From an uncultured Bacteroidales bacterium (GTDB lineage: Bacteria; Bacteroidota; Bacteroidia; Bacteroidales; Paludibacteraceae): a stretch of 64,000 bases of DNA. The position numbers were made by a program, and so were the translations under genes. Shown one piece after another: positions 6,525-14,448 of this stretch (the first letter of the stretch is position 1; every line of letters starts with the position of its first letter). Under the pieces are notes generated by a model that did no database searches, was not told the origin of the DNA, and saw only the letters and a program-made list of their open reading frames with translations. The stretch is taken from NCBI GenBank assembly GCA_902800215.1, contig CADCDS010000005.1:1-64000 (forward strand), in the 5' to 3' direction.

Positions 6525-7875
6525 ATGCCTTCGGCTGCAGCAGTTTCTTGGCGGACAGAAGCACAATCACGGCCGTAATCGCAGAGAGGGTATCGCTGAT
6601 CGGAATAGACCACCATACGCCGCTGACGGGATCATCAAAGAGTTTGGGCAACAGCAGCGCCAGCGGAATAAGGTACAGCACCTGGCGCGTGAGACTGAGG
6701 AAGATCGACCGACCGGCTTTACCGATGGAGGTGAAGAGGTTACCCGTCACCATCTGGAAACCGATAATCAGCATCGTCGAACAGATGATACGCATCGGCA
6801 CTACCGTTTGCTCAATAAGCTCGATTTCATCGGAGAAAATCTGCGTTACAAAGACCGGAAAAACCTCTCCTAAAATGAACATAATTCCCATCACGCCGGT
6901 AGCATACGCGCAAGTGATATAAAAGGACTTCTTCACCCGGTCATAGTTCTTGGCACCGTAGTTATATCCGGCGATAGGTTGCATACCCTGGTTAAAGCCC
7001 ATCACAATCATCGCAAAGACGAAGGTCAGACGGTTGATGACGCCATAGGAAGCAATCGCCATATCGCCACCGAAGAGTTTCAATTGATTATTGATGATGA
7101 TGACCACAAAACAATGGGCGATGTTATACAAGAAAGGCGACATGCCGATGGCTAATGACCGACGGGTGATATGGCGGTTGAGTCGCCAAATTCCCCGATG
7201 AAATCGAACTAATTCGTTCTTATCCATGAACTTGGTCAACTGCCAAACGACCGCCACCGCCTGACTCAGCACCGTTGCCAAAGCCGCACCACGGACACCC
7301 ATATCGAGACCGAAGATAAAGATCGGATCGAGGATGATATTGATCGTTACCGCCACGATCGTGGCCGTCATCGAAAATCGGGGATGTCCCGACGCTCGTA
7401 ACATCGCGTTAAGACCGAAATAGATATGCGTCAGGATGTTTCCGAACAGGATGATCTCCATATAATCGTGCGCATATCCGATAGTGTCGGGACTGGCACC
7501 GAACGACATGAGGATCGGATCCAACCACATCAAACCCACCACCATCACCACCGCCGAGAGGATGATGTTCATCACGATCACGTTTCCCAACACCCTATTG
7601 GCACGCTCGTAGTCTTTCTCACCCAAGTAGATCGACAGCAGCGAGGAAGCACCGACACCCACCAGGCTACCGAACGCCGCACAGATATCCATGAACGGTT
7701 TGGCCACCGTCAAGGCACCAAACGCCAGCGAACCGCAACCGCGGCCGATATAGATACTATCGACGATGTTATACAGCGAACTGGCTGTCATCGCGATGAT
7801 GGCAGGCAGCGCATAGGTCAGCAGCAGTTTATGCACCGGTGCGGTTCCTAACTCATATGTGACTTGCGATTTCAC
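6523..7875 (-). CDS. MATE family efflux transporter
   Basis: This 450-residue inner-membrane protein has about 12 hydrophobic segments in two repeats, starting LLTYALPAIIAMTASSLYNIVDSIYIGRGCG, the usual first helix pair of MATE pumps. It includes PIAGYNYGAKNYDRV in the second half, a family signature. MATE proteins export cationic drugs or metabolites in exchange for Na+ or H+; the substrate here is unknown. The start overlaps the 3' end of mrp by 23 bp, so the two are co-transcribed. It is of the DinF/MepA-like branch rather than the NorM-like branch seen at 16989. Confidence 0.93.
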   Translation of the reverse strand: MKSQVTYELGTAPVHKLLLTYALPAIIAMTASSLYNIVDSIYIGRGCGSLAFGALTVAKPFMDICAAFGSLVGVGASSLLSIYLGEKDYERANRVLGNVIVMNIILSAVVMVVGLMWLDPILMSFGASPDTIGYAHDYMEIILFGNILTHIYFGLNAMLRASGHPRFSMTATIVAVTINIILDPIFIFGLDMGVRGAALATVLSQAVAVVWQLTKFMDKNELVRFHRGIWRLNRHITRRSLAIGMSPFLYNIAHCFVVIIINNQLKLFGGDMAIASYGVINRLTFVFAMIVMGFNQGMQPIAGYNYGAKNYDRVKKSFYITCAYATGVMGIMFILGEVFPVFVTQIFSDEIELIEQTVVPMRIICSTMLIIGFQMVTGNLFTSIGKAGRSIFLSLTRQVLYLIPLALLLPKLFDDPVSGVWWSIPISDTLSAITAVIVLLSAKKLLQPKA

Positions 7876-8893
7876 GGAATGCTTCTGCAGCAGGATGACC
7901 TACCTGTAACACAATCGGCGTACCTTCGTCTCCTCCTTCCCGGATGGACTGCACCAAAGGGATCTGACCCAACAAAGGAATATGTAATTCTTCAGCGAGT
8001 TTTTTTCCTCCGTCTTTCCCGAAAATATAGTACTTGTTATTCGGCAATTCCGCCGGAGTGAACCACGCCATATTCTCGATGAAACCGAGGATATCTACAT
8101 GTACCTTCTCATTTCGGAACATCTCCACACCCTTCCGTGCATCGACGAGTGCAACGGGTTGCGGAGTGGTTACGACAATGACACCCGTCAACTGCAATTC
8201 CGCAATCAAAGTGAGATGGATATCACTCGTTCCGGGAGGAAGATCAATCAGGAAATAATCAAGTTCTCCCCAATGGGCATCTTCGATCAACTGCTTGATC
8301 GCATTCGACGCCATACCGCCACGCCATATCACCGCCTGCTCCGGATCGACAAAGAAACCGATGGACAGCATCTTCACGCCGTATTGCTCAATCGGTTCAA
8401 TCAGCGTTCGGCCGTCCACCTCCACGGAATACGGACGACATTCCTCGGTATGGAACATCTTCGGCATCGACGGACCATGGATATCGGCATCCAGCAGTCC
8501 TACCCTATAACCGGCTTGCGCCAACGCTACCGCTAAGTTCGCCGTCACCGTACTCTTTCCTACTCCGCCTTTACCGCTGTGGATGGCTATCACATGCTTC
8601 GCATGGATGGGAGATTGGTGATTGGAGATTGGAGATTGGAGATTTTGCTTGACGAATTTCGTATGGATGTTCGCTACTACATTCGGATCGATATAGGTCT
8701 GCAAAGCCGTCTCCGCCGCTTTGAGCACCGACTTCATGAAGGGGTCGTTGTCCTTGGCAAAGATCAGGGAGAAAGACACTTCAAAACCCGAAATGCGGAT
8801 ATCGTCTTCCAACATCCCGCTTTCTATCAGGTCCTTTCCCGTTCCGGGATAACGCACATGCCTAAGGGCGTCAATAATCTGTTGTGGATACAT
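7853..8893 (-). CDS. mrp: Mrp/ApbC-type iron-sulfur cluster carrier ATPase
   Basis: This 346-residue protein has an N-terminal MIP18/DUF59 domain (about 1-75), a short linker, and a MinD/Mrp P-loop ATPase with SGKGGVGKST (about 106-115), DADIHGPSMP and the switch DLPPGTSDIHLTL. It would carry and deliver Fe-S clusters in the cytoplasm. The CxxC found in some ApbC proteins is replaced by FTPAELP here, which I recall as usual in Bacteroidota. The linker (about 82-98, QSPISNHQSPI) is encoded by the heptad repeat at 8610-8644. It is the first gene of an operon with the MATE pump. Confidence 0.93.
   Translation of the reverse strand: MYPQQIIDALRHVRYPGTGKDLIESGMLEDDIRISGFEVSFSLIFAKDNDPFMKSVLKAAETALQTYIDPNVVANIHTKFVKQNLQSPISNHQSPIHAKHVIAIHSGKGGVGKSTVTANLAVALAQAGYRVGLLDADIHGPSMPKMFHTEECRPYSVEVDGRTLIEPIEQYGVKMLSIGFFVDPEQAVIWRGGMASNAIKQLIEDAHWGELDYFLIDLPPGTSDIHLTLIAELQLTGVIVVTTPQPVALVDARKGVEMFRNEKVHVDILGFIENMAWFTPAELPNNKYYIFGKDGGKKLAEELHIPLLGQIPLVQSIREGGDEGTPIVLQVGHPAAEAFREIASHI
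8610..8644. repeat. Heptad direct repeat (GGAGATT, 5 units) inside mrp
   Basis: Five consecutive 7-mers: GGAGATT, GGTGATT, GGAGATT, GGAGATT, GGAGATT. The tract encodes the linker between the DUF59 and ATPase domains of Mrp, so frame is kept in a variable part of the protein. Confidence 0.95.
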
Positions 8894-8924
8894 CTATTAT
8901 TTGGCTTTTGTTCAAAAACGGCTG

Positions 8925-8955
8925 CAAAGGTACTGCTTTTTTATGAGATACGCAA
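8925..8955 (-). promoter_or_regulatory. Promoter of mrp-MATE operon
   Basis: On the minus strand, -33 TTG (8955-8953, context TTGCGTATCTC), a 20-nt spacer, -7 TACCTTTG (8932-8925), then CAGCCG. Confidence 0.87.
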
Positions 8956-8973
8956 ATTTTTTGGCACTTTTAT

Positions 8974-9004
8974 TTGCATATATGCAAAAAAAATCGTACC
9001 TTTG
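8974..9004 (+). promoter_or_regulatory. Promoter of cca operon
   Basis: -33 TTG at 8974-8976 (context TTGCATATATG), a 20-nt spacer, -7 TACCTTTG at 8997-9004, then CAGCCG. It is divergent from the mrp promoter and fixes the cca start at 9024. Confidence 0.87.
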
Positions 9005-9023
9005 CAGCCGCAAAAAGAAAAAG

Positions 9024-10466
9024 ATGATCGTTACGGACGCTAAAATAGAACTTCCTGTCCTGAAAATGGTAGGTGCCACGGCCGATGAACTCGGTCTGGA
9101 ATGCTATGTCATCGGCGGATGGGTTCGGGATCTGTTTCTGCACCGGCCTTCCAACGATATTGATATCGTTGTGGTCGGTTCCGGTATCGCATTAGCGGAA
9201 GCGGTAGCGAAGAAATTAGGCAAAGGCGCACATCTGTCGGTATTCAAAACCTACGGTACGGCGCAGGTCAAACGCGGTGAACTGGAACTGGAGTTCGTCG
9301 GTGCCCGGAGGGAGAGTTACACCAAAGACAGCCGCAATCCGGTCGTAGAAGACGGGACGTTGGAAGAAGACCAGAACAGACGGGATTTCACCATCAACGC
9401 CATGGCGATATGTCTGAATAAAGGTGAAAAGTTAAAGGTGAAAGGTGAAAGGACTCTCCAATATGGAGAGCTGTTAGACCCGTTTGACGGGATCGGTGAT
9501 CTGGAGCGTTGTATCATCAAGACACCGCTTGATCCCGACATCACGTTCAGCGACGATCCCTTGCGTATGATGCGTGCGATCCGTTTTGCTACCCAGTTAG
9601 GGTTCTTCTTAGACGGCGAGACCTTCGATGCCATCGCGCGTAATAAGGAACGCATCGGCATCATCACCAAGGAACGGATCGCCGAGGAGTTGAATAAGAT
9701 CATCCTCAGCCGCCGACCTTCCGAAGGGTTTATTTTACTCGACAAGACGGGACTCTTACCGCTTATCTTCCCTGAGTTAGCGGCATTGAAGGGCATCGAA
9801 GTGAAAGAAGGTCGCGGTCATAAGGACGTATTTTTGCATACCCTCAAAGTATTGGATAACTTAGCAGAGACCTCCGATAACCTTTGGTTACGCTGGGCAG
9901 CACTGCTGCACGATATCGGAAAACCGAAGAGCAAGGCATGGGATGCACAGGCGGGGTGGACGTTCCGGAACCATAACTACATCGGCGCCAAGATGGTACC
10001 TAAGATCTTCGCAAAGATGAAGATGCCGTTGAACGAGAAGATGGAGTACGTGAAGAAGATGGTGGACCTGCATATGCGACCGATCAACCTGATAGAAGAC
10101 ACGGTGACGGACAGCGCGGTACGGCGTCTGCTCTTTGAAGCCGGCGATGATATCGAAGACCTGATGCTGCTCTGCGATGCGGATATCACAAGTCGCAACG
10201 AAGAGAAAAAAGCCCGATTTCATCGGAACTATCAGTTGGTAAGGCAGAAGATGGTGGAACTCGAAGAACGGGACCGTATCCGCAATTTCCAACCACCCGT
10301 CAAAGGCGATGAGATCATGCAGATCCTGCATCTGGAGCCGTGTTCAACCGTAGGCGAACTGAAGATGGCCATCAAAGATGCGATACTCGACGGCATCATC
10401 CCCAATGAATACGAACCCGCAAAAGAATATATGTTAAAACTCGCCCATGAAAGGGGGCTTATATAG
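9024..10466 (+). CDS. cca: CCA tRNA nucleotidyltransferase
   Basis: This 480-residue protein has the class II nucleotidyltransferase head with GGWVRD (31-36) and the metal-binding DIDI (about 45-48). RRDFTINAMA and the DPLRMMRAIRFA neck motif follow. Then comes an HD phosphohydrolase domain with HKDVFLHTLKVL and LLHDIGK. It adds or repairs the 3'-CCA of tRNAs. The open frame continues upstream to 8901, but the promoter lies there, so the ATG at 9024 just after it is the start. A heptad repeat tract (9421-9452) encodes the insertion NKGEKLKVKGER in a loop after the catalytic head. It heads a plus-strand operon that runs to 16133. Confidence 0.95.
   Translation: MIVTDAKIELPVLKMVGATADELGLECYVIGGWVRDLFLHRPSNDIDIVVVGSGIALAEAVAKKLGKGAHLSVFKTYGTAQVKRGELELEFVGARRESYTKDSRNPVVEDGTLEEDQNRRDFTINAMAICLNKGEKLKVKGERTLQYGELLDPFDGIGDLERCIIKTPLDPDITFSDDPLRMMRAIRFATQLGFFLDGETFDAIARNKERIGIITKERIAEELNKIILSRRPSEGFILLDKTGLLPLIFPELAALKGIEVKEGRGHKDVFLHTLKVLDNLAETSDNLWLRWAALLHDIGKPKSKAWDAQAGWTFRNHNYIGAKMVPKIFAKMKMPLNEKMEYVKKMVDLHMRPINLIEDTVTDSAVRRLLFEAGDDIEDLMLLCDADITSRNEEKKARFHRNYQLVRQKMVELEERDRIRNFQPPVKGDEIMQILHLEPCSTVGELKMAIKDAILDGIIPNEYEPAKEYMLKLAHERGLI
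9421..9452. repeat. Heptad direct repeat (AAGGTGA) inside cca
   Basis: Units in register are AAGGTGA, AAAGTTA, AAGGTGA, AAGGTGA, AAGG. They encode a Lys/Gly-rich loop (EKLKVKGE) in the CCA enzyme. Confidence 0.93.
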
Positions 10467-10467
10467 T

Positions 10468-11019
10468 ATGATTTACAGATTTACATTTTCGTGCGAGGAA
10501 GGTGATCCTAACTTCCGCCGCGTGTTTGAAGCAGACGCTGATGCAACGTTCTTACAGTTGCACGAAGCGATTTTGAAGAGTGTGGACTATCCCGATGATC
10601 AGATGACGTCGTTCTTTATCTGCAACGACGAATGGGAGAAAGGTCAGGAGGTGACGTTGGTTGAGATGGAGTCGAACTTCGAGTACGACAACATGGTGAT
10701 GAACGAGACCCGTCTGAGTGACCTGATTGAAGAAGTGGGTCAACGGCTCATCTATATCTTCGATCCGATGTTCGAGCGCTATTTCTTCGGTAGTCTTAAA
10801 GAGATCAAACCGGGTGCGATGAACGGCGTAGAATGCGTGGAGAGCAAAGGGAAAGCACCGAAGCAGTTGAAATCCGAAGATCCGTTAGCCGGACTGGGTA
10901 GCAAAGGTGGAGACGATGATTTTCTATTCGATGACGAGTTTAAGGACGAGTATGACTTAGGCGACATCGACATGGAAGGTTTCCAAGACCTGAGCTTCGA
11001 CGATGGCACCATGTTTTAA
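10468..11019 (+). CDS. PRiA4 ORF3-like protein
   Basis: This 183-residue protein starts MIYRFTFSCEEGDPNFRRVFEADADATFLQLHEAILKSV-like, the pattern of the plasmid pRiA4b ORF3-like family (strand, then 'F-x-x-L-H-x-x-I' helix, then a strand with FFICNDEWEKGQ). The C-terminal third is acidic and low-complexity (GGDDDFLFDDEF). The function of the family is unknown. The start at 10468 is 1 bp after the cca stop. A longer form from 10447 would overlap cca and begins with a non-conserved stretch. It is co-transcribed with cca and miaA. Confidence 0.85.
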   Translation: MIYRFTFSCEEGDPNFRRVFEADADATFLQLHEAILKSVDYPDDQMTSFFICNDEWEKGQEVTLVEMESNFEYDNMVMNETRLSDLIEEVGQRLIYIFDPMFERYFFGSLKEIKPGAMNGVECVESKGKAPKQLKSEDPLAGLGSKGGDDDFLFDDEFKDEYDLGDIDMEGFQDLSFDDGTMF

Positions 11020-11020
11020 T

Positions 11021-11052
11021 GTTTGAAAGTTTGAGAGTTTGAAGGTTTGAAA
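11021..11052. repeat. Direct repeat of period 8 (GTTTGAAA, 4 units) spanning the miaA start
   Basis: Units are GTTTGAAA, GTTTGAGA, GTTTGAAG, GTTTGAAA. The tract fills the gap after the PRiA4-like gene, and the TTG start codon of miaA lies within the last unit. Confidence 0.93.
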
Positions 11053-11979
11053 ACTCTAGTTTTGATACTCGGACCTACCGGTGTCGGCAAGACCGAACTG
11101 TCCTTACGGGTGGCGGAGCGATACGGCTGTCCGATTGTGAACTGCGACAGCAGGCAGGTTTTTCGGGATATCCCCATCGGTACAGCAGCCCCGACAGCGG
11201 AAGAACAGGCACGGGTGAAACATTATTTCGTAGGTACGCGTGCGTTGGAGGAAGACTACAATGCCGGTGCGTACGAACGGGATGCATTGGCTCTGTTGGA
11301 GACCTTGTTCAAGCAGCATAAGGTAGTGGTGATGGTAGGCGGTTCGATGCTGTACGCCGATGCGGTATGCCATGGACTGGATGACCTGCCTTCCGTACCG
11401 GCTTCCATTCGAGAGGAAGTAAAGGCGAAAGGAGGAATGGCGAACGGCGAAGGCTTGAGATGGCTGCAGGAACAAGTGCAGAAACTGGATCCGGTGTATT
11501 GGGAAGAAGTGGATCAGCAGAACCCTGCCCGTTTGATGCATTGCGTGGAGTTGAGTTTGGCTACCGGTCAACCCTATTCGTCCTTACGCACTCATACCCG
11601 CAAGCAACGACCGTTCCGCATCGTAAAAGTGGCTTTGGACCGTCCCCGGGAAGAACTCTACGCGCGTATAGACGAGCGAGTGAAGCAGATGATGAACGAG
11701 GGATTGTTGGAGGAAGCGAAAGCGGTGTACGATAAACGGCATCTGACGAGTCTGCAGACCGTGGGATACCGGGAGTTATTCGGATACATGGACGGGGAAT
11801 ATGACCTGGATAGAGCCGTGGAGCTGATTCAGCAGAACAGCCGCCATTATGCCAAGCGGCAGCTGACCTGGTTCCGCCGCGATACAGAGATACATTGGTT
11901 AAACGCCAAAGAGAGATATGAGAAAAATTTGGATATTATTGACAGTCTGCTGTGCGCTGATGGCGTGCAAGAAGATTAG
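11047..11979 (+). CDS. miaA: tRNA dimethylallyltransferase
   Basis: This 310-residue protein begins MKTLVLILGPTGVGKTELS (P-loop), then DSRQVFRDIPIGTAAPT and the FVGTRALEEDYNAGAYE-type motif, all diagnostic of MiaA. It transfers a dimethylallyl group to A37 of tRNAs reading UNN codons. The start is an unusual TTG at 11047 embedded in an 8-nt repeat, suggesting the repeat overwrote the original start region. A degenerate heptad tract (11424-11451) encodes VKAKGGMANGEG in a variable loop. Its 3' end overlaps the next gene by 62 bp. Confidence 0.94.
   Translation: MKTLVLILGPTGVGKTELSLRVAERYGCPIVNCDSRQVFRDIPIGTAAPTAEEQARVKHYFVGTRALEEDYNAGAYERDALALLETLFKQHKVVVMVGGSMLYADAVCHGLDDLPSVPASIREEVKAKGGMANGEGLRWLQEQVQKLDPVYWEEVDQQNPARLMHCVELSLATGQPYSSLRTHTRKQRPFRIVKVALDRPREELYARIDERVKQMMNEGLLEEAKAVYDKRHLTSLQTVGYRELFGYMDGEYDLDRAVELIQQNSRHYAKRQLTWFRRDTEIHWLNAKERYEKNLDIIDSLLCADGVQED
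11424..11451. repeat. Degenerate heptad repeat (GGCGAAA-like) inside miaA
   Basis: Units in register are GGCGAAA, GGAGGAA, TGGCGAA, CGGCGAA. It lies in a variable loop of MiaA. Confidence 0.7.
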
Positions 11980-12913
11980 TGTGGACTTTTCCTACAGCCC
12001 CACCGAACCGAGAGCCGGTGAGGCGGTAGCTTTCACGAACCTCAGTTCAAGCGGAGAGGACTGGTCCTGGAGTTTCGGAGACGGTAGTGTTTCAACGCTC
12101 CGCTCACCGAGTCATACGTACAAGAAACCCGGTACGTACAAGGTGGTGCTGAAAGTGGATAATAAAAACCGGTTAACCGCCACGAAGGAGTTAACCGTCT
12201 ATGACACCGTTCCGACCTTTGTAGCATCGGACAGCGTGTTCTATATCTATGAGGACTACACCTTCACCGCCAACGTATATAACCCGTATAACTACGAGGT
12301 GACGTACGAGTGGATCGTGAATGAGGAGATCGTAGGCACCGAATCGACGATGACCTGCTATTTCACGCTACCGGAAGACTCGGCACAGGTGCAACTGAAC
12401 CTGACTATCAACGGTGTGCTGTTTGAAATCGTCAAACGGTTCTACATCGAAGATGTGGACACCCGTTCCGTGTATTTCCGAACCGACGAAGCGGACTACC
12501 GTCAGCGTATCTTCGGTGAACGCGCCGAAGAGGCAATGGAAGATGAGACGGCGGCACTGCTGTTAGACCTGGAACAAGACACGATGCAGACCTATAACGG
12601 GTATGATTTTAAGTTAAGCGAATTAGATATGGTCTTCCCCGGTATCGAAGGGTTTAAGATCGCCAATCGCAAGATCTACTTCCGTCTGAACGGTCTTTGG
12701 GTAGCCAATATCGATGGTGCTAACATCGTAGCCATTGACGAGAGCAGCTGCTCGGCGATGACGATTGATCCGGAAGACAGCCGGATCTACTGGGCGAACG
12801 AAAACGGCGTATGGTACATGCCGTTCATCGGGTCCGACAACAATAAGTTCATCACCGTTCCCACACTACTGAATGAACTGAATAACGTAACGAAGATAGC
12901 TGTTGATTTATGA
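11918..12913 (+). CDS. PKD-domain lipoprotein
   Basis: This 331-residue protein starts with a lipoprotein signal (ILLTVCCALMAC, lipidated Cys17). One PKD domain follows, with WSWSFGDGSVSTLRSPSHTYKKPGTYKV (about 45-75), the classic fold signature. The remainder has Ig-like strands and then a region that reads like two blades of a beta-propeller (IYFRLNGLWVANIDG, IYWANENGVWYM). It is probably anchored to the outer membrane or periplasmic face. It starts 62 bp inside miaA in another frame, so it is translated from the same mRNA. Function unknown. Confidence 0.85.
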   Translation: MRKIWILLTVCCALMACKKISVDFSYSPTEPRAGEAVAFTNLSSSGEDWSWSFGDGSVSTLRSPSHTYKKPGTYKVVLKVDNKNRLTATKELTVYDTVPTFVASDSVFYIYEDYTFTANVYNPYNYEVTYEWIVNEEIVGTESTMTCYFTLPEDSAQVQLNLTINGVLFEIVKRFYIEDVDTRSVYFRTDEADYRQRIFGERAEEAMEDETAALLLDLEQDTMQTYNGYDFKLSELDMVFPGIEGFKIANRKIYFRLNGLWVANIDGANIVAIDESSCSAMTIDPEDSRIYWANENGVWYMPFIGSDNNKFITVPTLLNELNNVTKIAVDL

Positions 12914-14448
12914 TGCAACCAGATTATATTTTTGAAACCAGTTGGGAAGTTTGTAACCGCGTAGGCGGTATCTATGCCGTACTGAGTACCCGTGCTGCGT
13001 CAATGCAGGCGGAACATCCCGATAAAGTCTTTTTCTTCGGTCCTGACTTCGGCGACCATAGTGATATCTATTTCAAGGAAGATAAATCTCTATTGAAGAA
13101 TTGGAGATTGAAGATTGGAGATTTGAAGATCCCTGTTCGTATCGGCCGATGGATGGTGCCGGGAGAACCGATTGCGATATTGCTGAAGTTTGACAGCCTG
13201 TGGGAGAAGAAAGATACGATCTATGCCTGGGCTTGGGATAAGTTCCAAGTGCAGAGTCACGCTGCGTACGGTGACTACGATGAGAGTTGTCTGTTCGGTT
13301 ACGCGGCAGGTATGGTGATGGAGAGTCTGTATCAATGGCTAACAGCCAAAAGCCAAAAGCCAAAAGCCAATTTCTGCATGCATGCCAATGAGTGGCAGAC
13401 GGCATTCTCGATCTTCTATCTGCAGGATCATTGTCCGCAGATCGCTACGCTCTTCACCACCCACGCCACGGGTATCGGCCGGTCGATTGCCGGAAACGGA
13501 AAACCGCTGTATGATTATTTCGAAGGTTACAACGGTGACCAGATGGCGCAGGAGTTGAATATGGTGAGCAAGCACTCGGTGGAGAAACAGGCAGCGCACC
13601 ATGCGGATTGTTTCACTACCGTCAGTTCGATCACCGCTCGGGAGTGCAAGCAGTTATTGGACAAGCCTGTCGATATCGTAACACCGAACGGTTTTGAACC
13701 TACGTTTGTTCCCAAAGGCAAAGCCTTTGACGAGCGCCGGGAAGCAGCACGTGCAGCATTGCGCAAAGTGGCAGGTGAACAGTTAGGCGGTGTCGTTCCG
13801 GAGAACGCACTGTTCGTAGCTATCTCCGGTCGACTGGAATGGAAGAACAAAGGCATCGACGTGTTCGCCGAGGCCTTGGATAAGTTAGCACAGAAGATCT
13901 ACCACAGCACGAAGAACGAGAAAGAGGTGGTGGCCTTCGTGATGATACCGTATCTCGACCGTGCCCCGTCACGAAAAGGCAAGGTGAGTGCGGTGTTTGT
14001 GCCCTATTACTTGGACGGTCACGATCCTTTATTCGGAAAGACGTACTATGACCTGCTGATCGGTATGGATGTAACGGTCTTCCCGTCCTATTATGAACCG
14101 TGGGGTTACACACCCTTAGAGAGTTGTGCGTTCCATGTGCCGACGATCACCACTTCCTTAGCCGGTTTCGGCGCCTGGGCCGCAGAACAGAAAGACCAAT
14201 ACGGTGTAGTCGTGATCGAACGTACGGATTCGAACTTCGGCGAAGTATCGAACCATATTGCGGACGACCTGCTGCGTTTTGACCGTCTGAGCGGTGAAGA
14301 GAAGGCACGTGCGCGCAAGGAAGCCGCCGCGGTAGCCAAGAAAGCGGACTGGAAACATTTCTTCAAATACTACCGCCAGGCCTATGACATCGCCTTGAGA
14401 AAAAGAGATAATCGTATAGATGAACTTCAAAATCCCCGTTTATTATGA
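12910..14448 (+). CDS. Glycogen synthase, GT3 (eukaryote-like) type
   Basis: This 512-residue protein begins IFETSWEVCNRVGGIYAVLSTRA, the GT3 signature (animal/fungal-type glycogen synthase). It contains FTTHATGIGRS and the C-terminal glycosyltransferase motif FPSYYEPWGYTPLESCAF, with the catalytic E-x7-E. It elongates glycogen from a nucleotide-sugar donor in the cytoplasm. Bacteroidetes commonly use this type. Two heptad tracts encode KNWRLKIGDLKIP (13093-13127) and NSQ/KSQKPKA-like (13337-13370) insertions in variable loops. The start overlaps the stop of the PKD lipoprotein (ATGATG). Confidence 0.92.
   Translation: MMQPDYIFETSWEVCNRVGGIYAVLSTRAASMQAEHPDKVFFFGPDFGDHSDIYFKEDKSLLKNWRLKIGDLKIPVRIGRWMVPGEPIAILLKFDSLWEKKDTIYAWAWDKFQVQSHAAYGDYDESCLFGYAAGMVMESLYQWLTAKSQKPKANFCMHANEWQTAFSIFYLQDHCPQIATLFTTHATGIGRSIAGNGKPLYDYFEGYNGDQMAQELNMVSKHSVEKQAAHHADCFTTVSSITARECKQLLDKPVDIVTPNGFEPTFVPKGKAFDERREAARAALRKVAGEQLGGVVPENALFVAISGRLEWKNKGIDVFAEALDKLAQKIYHSTKNEKEVVAFVMIPYLDRAPSRKGKVSAVFVPYYLDGHDPLFGKTYYDLLIGMDVTVFPSYYEPWGYTPLESCAFHVPTITTSLAGFGAWAAEQKDQYGVVVIERTDSNFGEVSNHIADDLLRFDRLSGEEKARARKEAAAVAKKADWKHFFKYYRQAYDIALRKRDNRIDELQNPRLL
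13093..13127. repeat. Heptad direct repeat (ATTGGAG/ATTGAAG) inside glycogen synthase
   Basis: Units are TTGAAGA, ATTGGAG, ATTGAAG, ATTGGAG, then ATTTGAAG. The tract is in frame with the gene and encodes a variable loop. Confidence 0.9.
13337..13370. repeat. Heptad direct repeat (AGCCAAA) inside glycogen synthase
   Basis: GGCTAAC is followed by three perfect AGCCAAA units and a partial fourth. It is the second tract in the same gene and encodes a KSQKPKA loop. Confidence 0.95.

Noticed and set aside
8901..9023. Earlier start for cca giving 41 more residues
   Set aside because: The promoter TTG-N20-TACCTTTG lies inside this stretch, and the extra residues are not of the family.
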